A DNA stretch of 23,120 nt from Acetobacteraceae bacterium (GCA_003133265.1 PKWQ01000472.1:1-23120); one strand, 5' to 3'. Counted from the first letter of the stretch, positions 9,793-17,507 are shown. Made by a program: numbers and translations. Notes: generated by a model not told the origin, from the letters alone.

Positions 9793-10607
9793 CAGCTGAT
9801 CTCCTCGGGTGCCAGGCGCCTCTCGTTCACGACGATCCGAGCGATGGTGCCATCGGCCAGGTGCACCACCCGATCGGCCATGTTGGCGATCGCCGCGTTG
9901 CGCGTGATGATGACGGCGGTGGTACCCAAACTCTGATTGATGCGGGCGATGGCCGCCAGGACGACGATGCCGGTCCGGTAGTCGAGCGCGCCAGTTGGCT
10001 CATCACACAGAAGTACGTCCGGCCGCTTCGCAATGGCACGGGCGATCGCCACCCGCTGTTGCTCGCCTCCGGAAAGCTGTGAGGGAAAGTGGTCGAGCCG
10101 CTGATCCAGCCCAACCAAGATTAACGCGTCCTCGGGCTGCATTGGATTGTCGGCGATTTCCGTGACGAGGGCGACGTTCTCGCGCACTGTCAGGCTTCGG
10201 ATCAGGTTGTAGAATTGAAAGACGAAGCCGACATGTTCTCGTCGATACTGGGTCAGAAGCTGCTCGCTGGCGCCGACCAGATTGTGATCGCGGAACCATG
10301 CCTCCCCGCTGATAGGCGCGTCCAAGCCGCCGAGGATGTTGAGCAGCGTCGACTTGCCGCTGCCGGATGGGCCGAGCAGGACGATAAATTCGCCCCCGTG
10401 GATTTCCAGATCCACCGATCGGAGCGCGACGATATCGACTTCGCCCATGTGATAGATCTTTGATAGGCCGCGTGAGACGAAGACGGTAGAGCGGTCGGCA
10501 ATAGAACGGGCGGCCGGCGACAGGCCTTCCCGGCGGGCTGCGGTGCCGGAAGAGTGGCGGCGGCGCTCAATCCATCGCAGGATATCGAACGACCAATCGA
10601 TGGCCAT
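9789..10607 (-). CDS. MacB/DevA-like ABC transporter ATPase with altered H-loop
   Basis: The protein has 272 residues with an N-terminal extension of about 45 residues before the ABC domain. Walker A is GPSGSGKST at 79-87, the Q-loop region is FVFQFYNLI, the signature is LSGGEQQRVAIARAI from 178, and Walker B is VLLCDEPTGALD around 199-207. The H-loop reads VIITRNAA, with arginine (codon 9900-9902) where the family has a catalytic histidine (ITHNAA). The ATPase is therefore probably impaired, which agrees with the broken permease and adaptor genes of the same operon. Start ATG at 10605-10607 has AGAGGGG upstream; longer in-frame starts run into the promoter region. Its stop overlaps the permease GTG (GTGA). 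It energised an exporter of unknown substrate. Confidence 0.88.
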   Translation of the reverse strand: MAIDWSFDILRWIERRRHSSGTAARREGLSPAARSIADRSTVFVSRGLSKIYHMGEVDIVALRSVDLEIHGGEFIVLLGPSGSGKSTLLNILGGLDAPISGEAWFRDHNLVGASEQLLTQYRREHVGFVFQFYNLIRSLTVRENVALVTEIADNPMQPEDALILVGLDQRLDHFPSQLSGGEQQRVAIARAIAKRPDVLLCDEPTGALDYRTGIVVLAAIARINQSLGTTAVIITRNAAIANMADRVVHLADGTIARIVVNERRLAPEEISW

Positions 10608-10686
10608 GCAGGCCCCTCTTTTTTGGCACGGCAGGTGCCACTGGACACAATGATGTGGGACTATGGCTGATCGCAGCCAAAATGCC

Positions 10687-10700
10687 TTGATCTCGCTCAA
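10687..10700. promoter_or_regulatory. FixK-like box in divergent promoter
   Basis: TTGAT-CTCG-CTCAA fits TTGA-N6-TCAA with one deviation in the stricter five-base half-site. It lies in the 167-base divergent region between the ABC ATPase (minus) and DedA (plus) genes. A start site 41.5 bases from its centre would fall upstream of the start codon in either direction (about 10652 and 10735). Moderate support only. Confidence 0.5.
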
Positions 10701-10774
10701 CCATCGCCGGTCGGCGGTCCAGCGAGCTCGCGCCGCCCCGCAGGGCTGGAAGTGAATGCCCCAAGGAGGAGACC

Positions 10775-11287
10775 ATCGGCGACCCGTACAACACGGTCCT
10801 GACGTTCGTCAGGGAACAAGAGAGCTGGGCGGTCCCCATTGTTTTCGCTCTGGCCTTCGGGGAATCGCTCGCGTTCATCTCGCTTGTGCTGCCAGCGACC
10901 GCCATTCTGTTCGGCATCGGCGGGCTGATCGGTGCCACCGGCATCGGGTTCTGGCCGATCTGGCTCGCGGCCGTGGTTGGCGCGATACTCGGCGACTGGG
11001 TTTCGTATTGGCTCGGGTATCACTACAAGCATGAGATTGCGCGATTTTGGCCCCTGTCGCGGCATCCTGATCTGCTACCAAGGGGCGAGGTCTTCTTCAG
11101 GAAATGGGGCACCGCAGGCATCTTCCTCGGCCGCTTCTTCGGGCCTCTCCGATCAGCCGTTCCCCTCGTTGCCGGGATCTGCGCCATGCCTCCAGTCTCA
11201 TTTCAAATCGCCAATGTCGCATCCGCCCTCGTGTGGGCGACGGGCATTCTGACTCCTGGCGTGGTCGGCATACGATGGTTGCTTTGA
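10775..11287 (+). CDS. DedA family membrane protein with ATC at the expected start
   Basis: The protein has about 170 residues and resembles DedA/SNARE-associated inner-membrane proteins, thought to act in lipid transport and membrane homeostasis. Motifs are AFGESLAFISLVLPATAIL, the GAILGDWVSYWLGYHY loop and GIFLGRFFGPLRSAVPLVAG, which are the family's conserved re-entrant segments. Homology runs upstream of the first GTG (10886) through VLTFVREQESWAVPIVFALAF. It reaches an ATC codon at 10775-10777 placed 5 bases after AAGGAGG, exactly where ATG would be expected. Either AUC is used as a weak start, or an ATG was mutated. Initiation at GTG 10886 would delete the first conserved segments. It is divergent from the ABC operon, with a FixK-like box between. 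Confidence 0.75.
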   Translation: MGDPYNTVLTFVREQESWAVPIVFALAFGESLAFISLVLPATAILFGIGGLIGATGIGFWPIWLAAVVGAILGDWVSYWLGYHYKHEIARFWPLSRHPDLLPRGEVFFRKWGTAGIFLGRFFGPLRSAVPLVAGICAMPPVSFQIANVASALVWATGILTPGVVGIRWLL

Positions 11288-11494
11288 CGACAGTGCCTAA
11301 ACCAGGATCGCCGCCAGAATCGGAACCAACGCCAGCGATGCAGGGCGGAACCCGATGGGGCGACATTCGGGTGATCCTTCTTCGTATCTCTGCCGTAGCA
11401 CCGAGTTCCGATGCGTTGGTGGTAGATCGCCGGTCTCGGCCGAAGACTGGGGCGCGCAACCAGTGAAAGACCCACCTGTAGCCGTGGCACTCTA

Positions 11495-11508
11495 TTGACC
11501 TGGGTCAA
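11495..11508. promoter_or_regulatory. FNR/FixK box
   Basis: TTGAC-CTGG-GTCAA is a perfect palindrome of the FixK/FNR class, followed by TGCG as at two other boxes in the window. A class II start site would fall near 11543. This fits translation from 11640 or 11666 and argues against the TTG at 11537 as start of the phosphorylase. Confidence 0.75.
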
Positions 11509-11639
11509 TGCGTGGATCCTGCAGCCTGACTAACCGTTGCGGGCGGCATGCACATCCTCCGCCCAGCCCCCCGGTGCCGGGCCGGCGCAGGGTGCATGGT
11601 CCGGCGCCAACCTGACGCCCGGAGGGGGAATTCCGCTTT

Positions 11640-11669
11640 ATGCACATGCGCGGCCTGAACCGGTGGTGA
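11640..11669 (+). CDS. possible 9-residue leader peptide
   Basis: After GGAGGGGG at 11620-11627, ATG at 11640 opens MHMRGLNRW and stops with TGA at 11667-11669. The stop overlaps the GTG at 11666 proposed as start of the phosphorylase (GTGA). Spacing from the Shine-Dalgarno-like run is about 12 bases, longer than usual. It may couple translation to the next gene, or it may be the remains of a longer N-terminus lost by a shift. Speculative. Confidence 0.3.
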   Translation: MHMRGLNRW

Positions 11670-13192
11670 GCGACAAAGTTGCGGCGCGACAGGGCGTAAC
11701 CCTACGTGTCCGCCGCTTGGCGCTCGATACGGGGCGAGAAAACGTTGCCGTCATCCTGGCCAGTTCCCTGGCCCTCCGACCCGAAGTGTTCCGCAGCTTC
11801 AGTCGGGTCGAGATCGCCGGATCAGAGCGGACGGTCATCGCTACCTTGATGACGGCGGACGACCCAGGGCTCGTCGGACCGACGGAGCTGGGCTTGGCGG
11901 AACCCGCCTTTCGCCGCCTCGGGCAACCTGACGGTGCCGAAATCACCCTGTCGCCCGTCACGCCACCTAACAGCCTGGATGCAGTACGACGCAAAATCGC
12001 GGGCCGAACATTGTCGTCTACGGACATCGGCGCGATTGTACGAGACCTCACGACGTATCGCTAGGCCGATATCGAAATCGCGGCGTTCCTCGTCGGCGCA
12101 GCAAGCTTTATGTCGACGGATGAATTACTTGCCCTGACATGGGCAATGGCCGACGCAGGTACACGCCTGACGTGGGAGCGCCCTCTTGTCGTCGACAAGC
12201 ACTGCATCGGCGGGATCCCCGGCAACCGCACGTCGATGATCGTCGTTCCCATCGTCGCAGCGCACGGTCTCCTGATACCAAAGACCTCCTCGCGGGCGAT
12301 AACGTCCCCTGCAGGAACCGCGGACACCATGGAAGTGCTGGCACGGGTCGACCTTGATGTCGGAGACATGCGGCGGGTCGTTGACACCTGTGACGGCTGC
12401 CTTGTCTGGGGCGGGCATGTGCGGCTATCGCCGGCGGACGATGTGCTGATCAGCGTCGAGCGTCCGCTCGGCATCGACAACCGTGAGCTGATGGTCGCCT
12501 CAATACTGTCGAAAAAGCTGGCGGCTGGCTCCACCAGGTTGCTGATAGACATTCCGGTGGGTCCTCATGCCAAGATGCATGACGCCGACGAAGCCATGCG
12601 CTTGAGGAAATTGTTCGAGTTTCTGGGAGATCGGCTGGGCCTGCGTACGGACGTGGTCCTTACCGACGGCCACCAGCCGATCGGCAACGGCATCGGCCCG
12701 GTATTGGAAGCTCGGGACGTCATGCAGGTGCTGTCGGGCGATCCAGCTGCGCCACCCGACCTTCGGGAGAAGGCACTGCGCATCGCTGGTCATATTCTGG
12801 ACTTTGACCCAGTGCTCCGCGGTGGCGCGGGATATGGGCGGGCACAAGAATTGTTGAATGGTGGAGCCGCGCTGGCAACGATGCAGCGCATCATCGACGC
12901 GCAAGGGCCACCGCCGGCGCACGCGGAGCTGGGTCAATTGACCGCGGAGATCATTGCGGAACAAGATGGCACTGTCATGGCAATCGACAATTTGCGACTC
13001 AACCAACTGGCGCGGCTGGCGGGCGCCCCGGTTGCCAAGGGCGCCGGAATCTTAATCCATAGAAAAATCGGCGACCGTGTCGGCAAGGGCGAGCCGCTAT
13101 ATCAGATTTATGCCAGCGAGCCCTTCGAATTCGATTTCGCGCTCGCGGCGGCACGGCACCGTAACGGCTATCAATTCGCCGAGCGGCAATGA
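11666..13192 (+). pseudogene. AMP/thymidine phosphorylase family protein with one in-frame TAG
   Basis: The continuous frame of 508 codons is broken only by TAG at 12062-12064 (codon 133). It belongs to the archaeal-type nucleotide phosphorylase group (TIGR02645-like), which converts NMP plus phosphate to base plus ribose 1,5-bisphosphate; bacterial members are often called thymidine phosphorylase. Motifs are VRRLALDTGRENV in the N-terminal beta domain, VVDKHCIGGIPGNRTSM (phosphate site), IPKTSSRAITSPAGTADTME (catalytic loop), GSTRLLIDIPVGPHAK and the C-terminal GAPVAKGAGILIHRKIGDRV. The stop lies in DLTTYR-stop-ADIEIAAFLVG, where relatives usually have tyrosine as I recall. The downstream part from ATG 12110 lacks a clear ribosome site and would miss the N-terminal domain. 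It precedes the metallo-beta-lactamase gene by 36 bases, probably an operon. Confidence 0.82.
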
Positions 13193-13228
13193 GGCGCCTG
13201 CACGCCACGCTGTCCCCGCTGTTCGGTC

Positions 13229-14863
13229 ATGCGACATGCGGCGCGAGGAGGACATAACTCAACGACGGTATCGGTTAGTTTCTTCGGTGCGGCACGGACT
13301 GTTACCGGATCACGCATGCTATTGGCGACCGATCGCACGCGCCTGTTAGTAGATTGTGGGATGTTCCAAGGCACAAAGACGCTGGAGGCGCTCAACTACC
13401 AGGACTTTCCGTTTTTGCCGTCAACCATCGACGCGGTTCTGCTTACGCACGCCCACATCGATCATAGCGGCTTGCTACCAAAGCTGATACGTGCGGGCTT
13501 CACCGGACAGATTTACGCTACACGCGGCACCAAGGATCTGTGCTCGGCGTTACTGCCGGATGCGGGACACATCCAGGAGTTCGAGGTGGAGGTGCTCAAC
13601 CGGCGTAATCTGCGACATGGCAAGCCACCGGTGACCCCGATCTACACCAAAGCCGACGGCGTGGGTTCACTGCGTGCCTTCCGGACCGTTGACTACCATA
13701 CGTGGTGCAATCCAATGCTCGGGGTGAGGGCGCGGTTCTGGAATGCCGGTTATATTCTCGGTTCCGCCTCGGTGGAAATCGAGTTCGACCAGCAGGGCGT
13801 CGGTGGTCGCCCGCTTCGATTGCTGGTGTCGGGAGATCTCGGACCACGGGAAAAGGCGCTGCAGGAACCGCCCGAGGCTCCGAATCACCTGGACTACGTA
13901 TTCTGCGAGGCGACATATGGCGATGTGGATCGACAGCCAAAGTCTGCTGCCGATCGTCGCGCCCATCTGGCAGCCGAGGTACGTGATGCGCTCAACGACG
14001 AGGCCCCGCTGCTCATTCCCGCATTCGCAGTTGAGCGCACACAAGAGCTCTTGATCGACTTGGTATCTCTGATGGGATTGGGGGATATTCCCACAGTGCC
14101 TATCTACATCGACTCACCCCTCGCGATGCGGGCCACGGAGATCTTCATTCGCGACGCGCGTGACCTCGATCGTGAGGTGGACGTTGCCCGCATTTTGCGC
14201 TCGCCGTTGCTCCGGTACACTGAGACCGAGGACGAGAGTCGGGCCATCAACCATGTTACCGGCTTCAAGATCATCTTGGCCGGAAGCGGCATGTGCGATG
14301 CTGGCCGGATACGACATCACTTGAAGCGCTGGTTATGGAAGCGGAACGCGACGGTTCTTCTGACTGGCTACCAGGCGCCAGGCACCCTTGGGCGCATCCT
14401 CCAAGATGGTGCCAGGTCCGTGCGGATTCAGGGCGATGAAGTGACAGTACGTGCCCGAATTGGCTGGATCGACGACTATTCGGGTCATGCAGATTGCGGT
14501 GAGCTGGCAGGATGGATCGCGGCCAGACAACCGATCGCATGCGGGCTCTTTCTGGCGCATGGCGAAGGACCGGCTATCTCTGGCCTGGCGGCCCGCGTTG
14601 CAGGCAGTATCCCAAAAGTGAACAGCATCATCCAGCCGGTTCTCGACGACATTTATGACCTCGGCCCAGATGGCGCGCGTGCTCGCGTACCACAGCCCCC
14701 CAAACGGATTGATCCGGAACTTATCGGGCATATGGACTGGCATAACGAGCGCTCGCAATTATTGCTCGATATTTCGGCACGACTCGACGCTGCGGCGGAC
14801 GATCATGCCCGGTCTGAGATCGTTCGGCGCCTCCGGCATACGATCGACAGCTTCAACCCATAG
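13229..14863 (+). CDS. MBL-fold beta-CASP RNase-like protein (RNA-processing exonuclease family)
   Basis: The 544-residue protein belongs to the CPSF/YSH1-like metallo-beta-lactamase group. Motif 1 is VDCGMF at 41-46, motif 2 is HAHIDH at 74-79, GDLG follows in motif 4, and the beta-CASP region has PAFAVERTQELL, GSGMCDAGRIRHHL (from 352) and SGHAD (418-422). LAHGEG (442-447) supplies the late histidine. All metal ligands expected for an active nuclease appear present. It likely processes or degrades RNA; a different hydrolase role is possible. The ATG at 13229 lacks a ribosome site. GAGGAGG at 13243-13249 instead points to a start just downstream, around the ACG-ACG at 13259-13264, where homology (VSVSFFGAARTVTGS) begins. 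The protein ends in TAG. Confidence 0.85.
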   Translation: MRHAARGGHNSTTVSVSFFGAARTVTGSRMLLATDRTRLLVDCGMFQGTKTLEALNYQDFPFLPSTIDAVLLTHAHIDHSGLLPKLIRAGFTGQIYATRGTKDLCSALLPDAGHIQEFEVEVLNRRNLRHGKPPVTPIYTKADGVGSLRAFRTVDYHTWCNPMLGVRARFWNAGYILGSASVEIEFDQQGVGGRPLRLLVSGDLGPREKALQEPPEAPNHLDYVFCEATYGDVDRQPKSAADRRAHLAAEVRDALNDEAPLLIPAFAVERTQELLIDLVSLMGLGDIPTVPIYIDSPLAMRATEIFIRDARDLDREVDVARILRSPLLRYTETEDESRAINHVTGFKIILAGSGMCDAGRIRHHLKRWLWKRNATVLLTGYQAPGTLGRILQDGARSVRIQGDEVTVRARIGWIDDYSGHADCGELAGWIAARQPIACGLFLAHGEGPAISGLAARVAGSIPKVNSIIQPVLDDIYDLGPDGARARVPQPPKRIDPELIGHMDWHNERSQLLLDISARLDAAADDHARSEIVRRLRHTIDSFNP

Positions 14864-15059
14864 TTACAGACACGCCGAGGGTGGTCTGGATAGTGGACTG
14901 CTCTACGGTATTCATCATGCCGGAACAGACGAGGCTTGGGGCGGCACAGATGCGGCTTGATCTTATGGGGCAGACGGGGATCGTTAGCCGCTAGGCAGGG
15001 GAGCCTTCGAGCATGTAAGCCGGATCAAGGTTGAGCATGGCCTGGAGGACGACTCTACG

Positions 15060-15073
15060 TTGACTAAGATCAA
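15060..15073. promoter_or_regulatory. FNR/FixK box
   Basis: TTGAC-TAAG-ATCAA matches TTGAY-N4-RTCAA fully and is followed by TGCG. It sits in the 271-base gap before the HhH protein. A class II start site would fall near 15108, leaving a leader of about 27 bases before ATG 15135. I saw nothing else recognisable in that gap. Confidence 0.7.
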
Positions 15074-15134
15074 TGCGCGCTGCAGCGCATTGGCGGATCA
15101 AGGAACCTGGCGATCAGTTTTCTCATAACAGATC

Positions 15135-15911
15135 ATGGCGAATATAGAGCGCACCTGCCTCCGGGAGGCTGCCACCAGTCTGCTCATCGCACCTGAACCG
15201 CGCGCGGTCCAGGGCGTCAGCCGACGCGTACCGAGCCCCCCGCGCAGCCGCCCCGTTGCCTTCCCGGAGCCCGGCAGCCTGTGGCGCGCACCGCTCTATT
15301 CGGAGGAGCTCGGGCTCGATCTGGCGGCCAGCCGGGAGCGGGACCTGTTTCTCTGGTTCCTCGCCAGCCTGCTGTTCGGCCAGCGAATCTCCGAGACGAT
15401 CGCGCGCAACACCTTCCATTCCTTCGTTCGCCATGGCCTCACCAGCCCGCGAAGGATCCTTGCCGCGGGCTGGGACTACTTGGTCAATCCCGTCATGCGT
15501 GAGGGCGGATATGTGCGTTACGATGAAAGCAAATCCCGCAAGATATTGAGCGCCTGCCGCATGCTGCTGGACCTTTACGGTGGCAGCCTTTCGCGCCTGC
15601 ATCAGGTGGCGCGCGACAGCAGAGATCTGGAAGCGCGGCTGCTGGACTTTTACGGCGTGGGCCCGGTTACCGTGAACATTTTTTTGCGCGAGTTGCGCCC
15701 ATACTGGACGAAGGCCAACCCGGCGCCTCTGCCCTTGGTGCGTGGGCTGGCACGCCGCCTGGGGATCAATCTCGACAGCCACGACCGCAAAAGCCTCGCA
15801 TTCACGCGATTGGAAGCTGGCCTCGTCCGCCTGCGATCCCTTGCCCGCGAGCCACCGCCCCGTGGCGGTGGCTCGCGCACGGGCAAACGGGCGCCGGATC
15901 GGGTCGAATGA
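15135..15911 (+). CDS. Endonuclease III-like HhH protein, apparently non-catalytic
   Basis: The 258-residue protein has the helical fold of HhH-GPD DNA glycosylases. Residues 70-125 form a helical block with SLLFGQRISETIARNTF, where the family has its Q-x-S/T loop. The helix-hairpin-helix is LLDFYGVGPVTVNIFLRELR, with GVGPVT at 174-179. The lysine that follows GVGR in EndoIII (GVGRKT) is valine here, and the catalytic aspartate expected about 18 residues later is not visible (NPAPLPLVRG). There is no iron-sulfur cysteine cluster at the C-terminus. DNA binding is likely, base excision unlikely. Start ATG 15135 was chosen because it follows the FNR box leader; a weak ribosome site makes it only moderately secure. 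A strong inverted repeat lies within its last codons. Confidence 0.65.
   Translation: MANIERTCLREAATSLLIAPEPRAVQGVSRRVPSPPRSRPVAFPEPGSLWRAPLYSEELGLDLAASRERDLFLWFLASLLFGQRISETIARNTFHSFVRHGLTSPRRILAAGWDYLVNPVMREGGYVRYDESKSRKILSACRMLLDLYGGSLSRLHQVARDSRDLEARLLDFYGVGPVTVNIFLRELRPYWTKANPAPLPLVRGLARRLGINLDSHDRKSLAFTRLEAGLVRLRSLAREPPPRGGGSRTGKRAPDRVE
15847..15876. repeat. 13-bp perfect inverted repeat near a 3' gene end
   Basis: GCGAGCCACCGCC at 15847-15859 pairs perfectly with GGCGGTGGCTCGC at 15864-15876 across a CCGT loop. Outer bases TTGCCCG (15841-15847) and CGGGCAA (15880-15886) can extend pairing around a small bulge. It lies inside the end of the HhH gene, which it forces to read PPPRGGGSR. 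No T-run follows, so it is not a classical intrinsic terminator. It may stabilise the mRNA or be a mobile palindromic unit. Confidence 0.7.
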
Positions 15912-16018
15912 CGCCCGACCAGGACCTGTGGCGCGTTCCTGAAATGGTGCCTCGCCCGGCTGGCGATGCGCTGGGTCGGCTATCGCCGGGTCCAGCGCAG
16001 CGATCTATCGCGGCAGAA

Positions 16019-16032
16019 TTGATCTGCATCAT
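16019..16032. promoter_or_regulatory. FNR/FixK-like box, one mismatch
   Basis: TTGAT-CTGC-ATCAT differs from the perfect box at 422-435 only in the last base. It lies 60 bases upstream of the small gene at 16093; a class II start site would fall near 16067. Support is moderate because of the mismatch. Confidence 0.5.
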
Positions 16033-16092
16033 GGAAGCCTGCCCGGCGATCCGCGATGCTTGATGGGCTGCTTTGGTAGGCGGAGTTGGACA

Positions 16093-16362
16093 ATGGCGAT
16101 CTGGGCACTGACCCCTCTGGATCTGACCGACCCGAACTGGGAGGCCAGCTCACATCACGGCCCTGTGGTGGCGCGTGCGCCCAACGAGCAGGAGGCGCGG
16201 GCAGTGGCGGCACAGGCATTCGACGTCAAGACCGGCTTCAGGCCGGGGCAAGGTGTACTCTTCCCACCCTGGACCCGCGCCGCACTGGTCAGCGCCGAGC
16301 GTGTCGACGATCCGCGCTTTGCAACGGAAGGGCCGGCGGAGGTTCTGGAGCCCTCCTTATGA
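16093..16362 (+). CDS. small conserved-looking protein of unknown function
   Basis: The 89-residue soluble protein starts MAIWALTPLDLTDPNWEASS and contains VVARAPNEQEARAVAAQAFD and RVDDPRFATEGPAEVLEP. There is no signal peptide, membrane segment or cysteine pair. The helical AxxA pattern in the middle and the Asp/Pro-rich ends suggest a compact single-domain protein. I do not recognise a named family. ATG at 16093 is preferred over 16060 because CGGAG lies 7 bases upstream and the coding pattern begins there. It stands alone between two FNR-like boxes, which is the only clue to its role. Confidence 0.6.
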   Translation: MAIWALTPLDLTDPNWEASSHHGPVVARAPNEQEARAVAAQAFDVKTGFRPGQGVLFPPWTRAALVSAERVDDPRFATEGPAEVLEPSL

Positions 16363-16433
16363 CCGGCGCTGCGGTGGACGACGATTGGCAGCGCGCGGGT
16401 CGTGGCAACCCCAGGAGCATCTCCGTTCCTGGG

Positions 16434-16447
16434 TTAACCCAGATCAA
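16434..16447. promoter_or_regulatory. FNR/FixK-like box, one mismatch
   Basis: TTAAC-CCAG-ATCAA deviates from TTGAY-N4-RTCAA at one base and is followed by TGCG like the boxes at 11495 and 15060. It overlaps the end of an imperfect hairpin (16407-16416 with 16427-16435), which could be the end of the preceding transcript. A class II start site would fall near 16482, 56 bases before the dehydrogenase gene. Confidence 0.45.
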
Positions 16448-16537
16448 TGCGACAACAGGCGGACGCGCTCCATTGTAGGTAGAGATGTAGGGCGTTTCAC
16501 CGCGCGCCGCCGTCCAGCCTAGCGTGACGGAGTTGGT

Positions 16538-17410
16538 ATGAAGCGACGTCGTCTTGCCATCGTCGGATTTGGGCGACTCGGGCAGGCCTGCGGCAGTGCG
16601 ATTCTGGAATCGGACGATCTGGCGCTGGCTGGCATCGTGCGCAGACCGGACACACTGCTCAGCCCAAGGCCGGCTCAGTTCGCCGATGTCTCCACGGTCT
16701 CACATGCGAGCGAGCTTGGCGAACTCGATGCCGCATTGATTTGTCTGCCAACCGCGCTCGTGTGCGAAGCAGCCACGGACCTGTTGCAGCATCATACGCC
16801 CATCGTCGAAGCGGCTGCCTTCGACATCGGCTTGCGTGAGACGCACTGGCACACGATCGATCGAATGGCGGTTCGGCGCGGCGTCCAGGCGGTGGTGGGC
16901 GCCGGCTGGGACCCCGGGATACGCGGGCTGTTCGAGGAGCTTTTCGCTGTGCTGTGCCCGAAGGGCGGCACTGCAACGCACGACCGGCCCGGCGTCAGCC
17001 TCCACCATACCCTCGCCGCGCGGGCCATCCCCGGCATCCGCGATGCGCTCTGCGCGGAGTTTAAAGGCGTGGACGGCAGTGCGCGGCGCTATGTTTACGT
17101 GGAACTATTGCCCGGCGCTGATCTCGAGCCGGCCGCCAGAGCCATCCGGAGTGATCCGCTGTTTCTCAACGAGGAGACGGTGGTTCTGCCGGTTGACAGC
17201 GTGGCCACGCTGGAAGAGGAGGGCCATGGGCTCGTCATTGAGCGATGGGGCCGCGCGAGTGGAAAAGACCATCAGCGGTTTCTGCTGGAAGGCCGCTTCG
17301 ACCATGTTGCCATCGCCGGACAGGTCATGGCAGCGGCAGCCCGGGCGCTGCCGCTGCTGCGGGCTGGCGCATACCCGTTGAACCGGATCCCGCTTGCCGC
17401 GCTGCGATAG
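16538..17410 (+). CDS. diaminopimelate dehydrogenase-like oxidoreductase
   Basis: The 290-residue protein is likely NADP-dependent. The Rossmann glycine motif is IVGFGRLGQA at 8-17, followed by LDAALICLPTALVCEAA and DIGLRETHWHTIDRMA. The centre carries GAGWDPGIRGLFEELF (from 121), the signature segment of meso-diaminopimelate dehydrogenases (SVGWDPGMFS in classical Ddh), and GVSLHHTLAARAIPGIRDAL aligns with their substrate domain. Ddh makes meso-DAP in one step from tetrahydrodipicolinate, ammonia and NADPH. The protein is shorter than classical Ddh (about 320-330), so a related amino-acid dehydrogenase cannot be excluded. ATG 16538 has GGAG 5 bases upstream. It ends in TAG. Confidence 0.7.
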   Translation: MKRRRLAIVGFGRLGQACGSAILESDDLALAGIVRRPDTLLSPRPAQFADVSTVSHASELGELDAALICLPTALVCEAATDLLQHHTPIVEAAAFDIGLRETHWHTIDRMAVRRGVQAVVGAGWDPGIRGLFEELFAVLCPKGGTATHDRPGVSLHHTLAARAIPGIRDALCAEFKGVDGSARRYVYVELLPGADLEPAARAIRSDPLFLNEETVVLPVDSVATLEEEGHGLVIERWGRASGKDHQRFLLEGRFDHVAIAGQVMAAAARALPLLRAGAYPLNRIPLAALR

Positions 17411-17507
17411 AACCCGGGCCGCGGAGCAGGGCCACTCTACGCCGCACCAAGGCGTCAGATCCGTCCGCTCCGCCAAGTGCGACAGGTCGCCGCAGGATCA
17501 TCGCCGA

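Noticed and set aside
16407..16435. Imperfect hairpin as an intrinsic terminator of the small gene
   Set aside because: The stem has a bulge, no T-run follows and it overlaps an FNR-like box, so I did not list it as a terminator.
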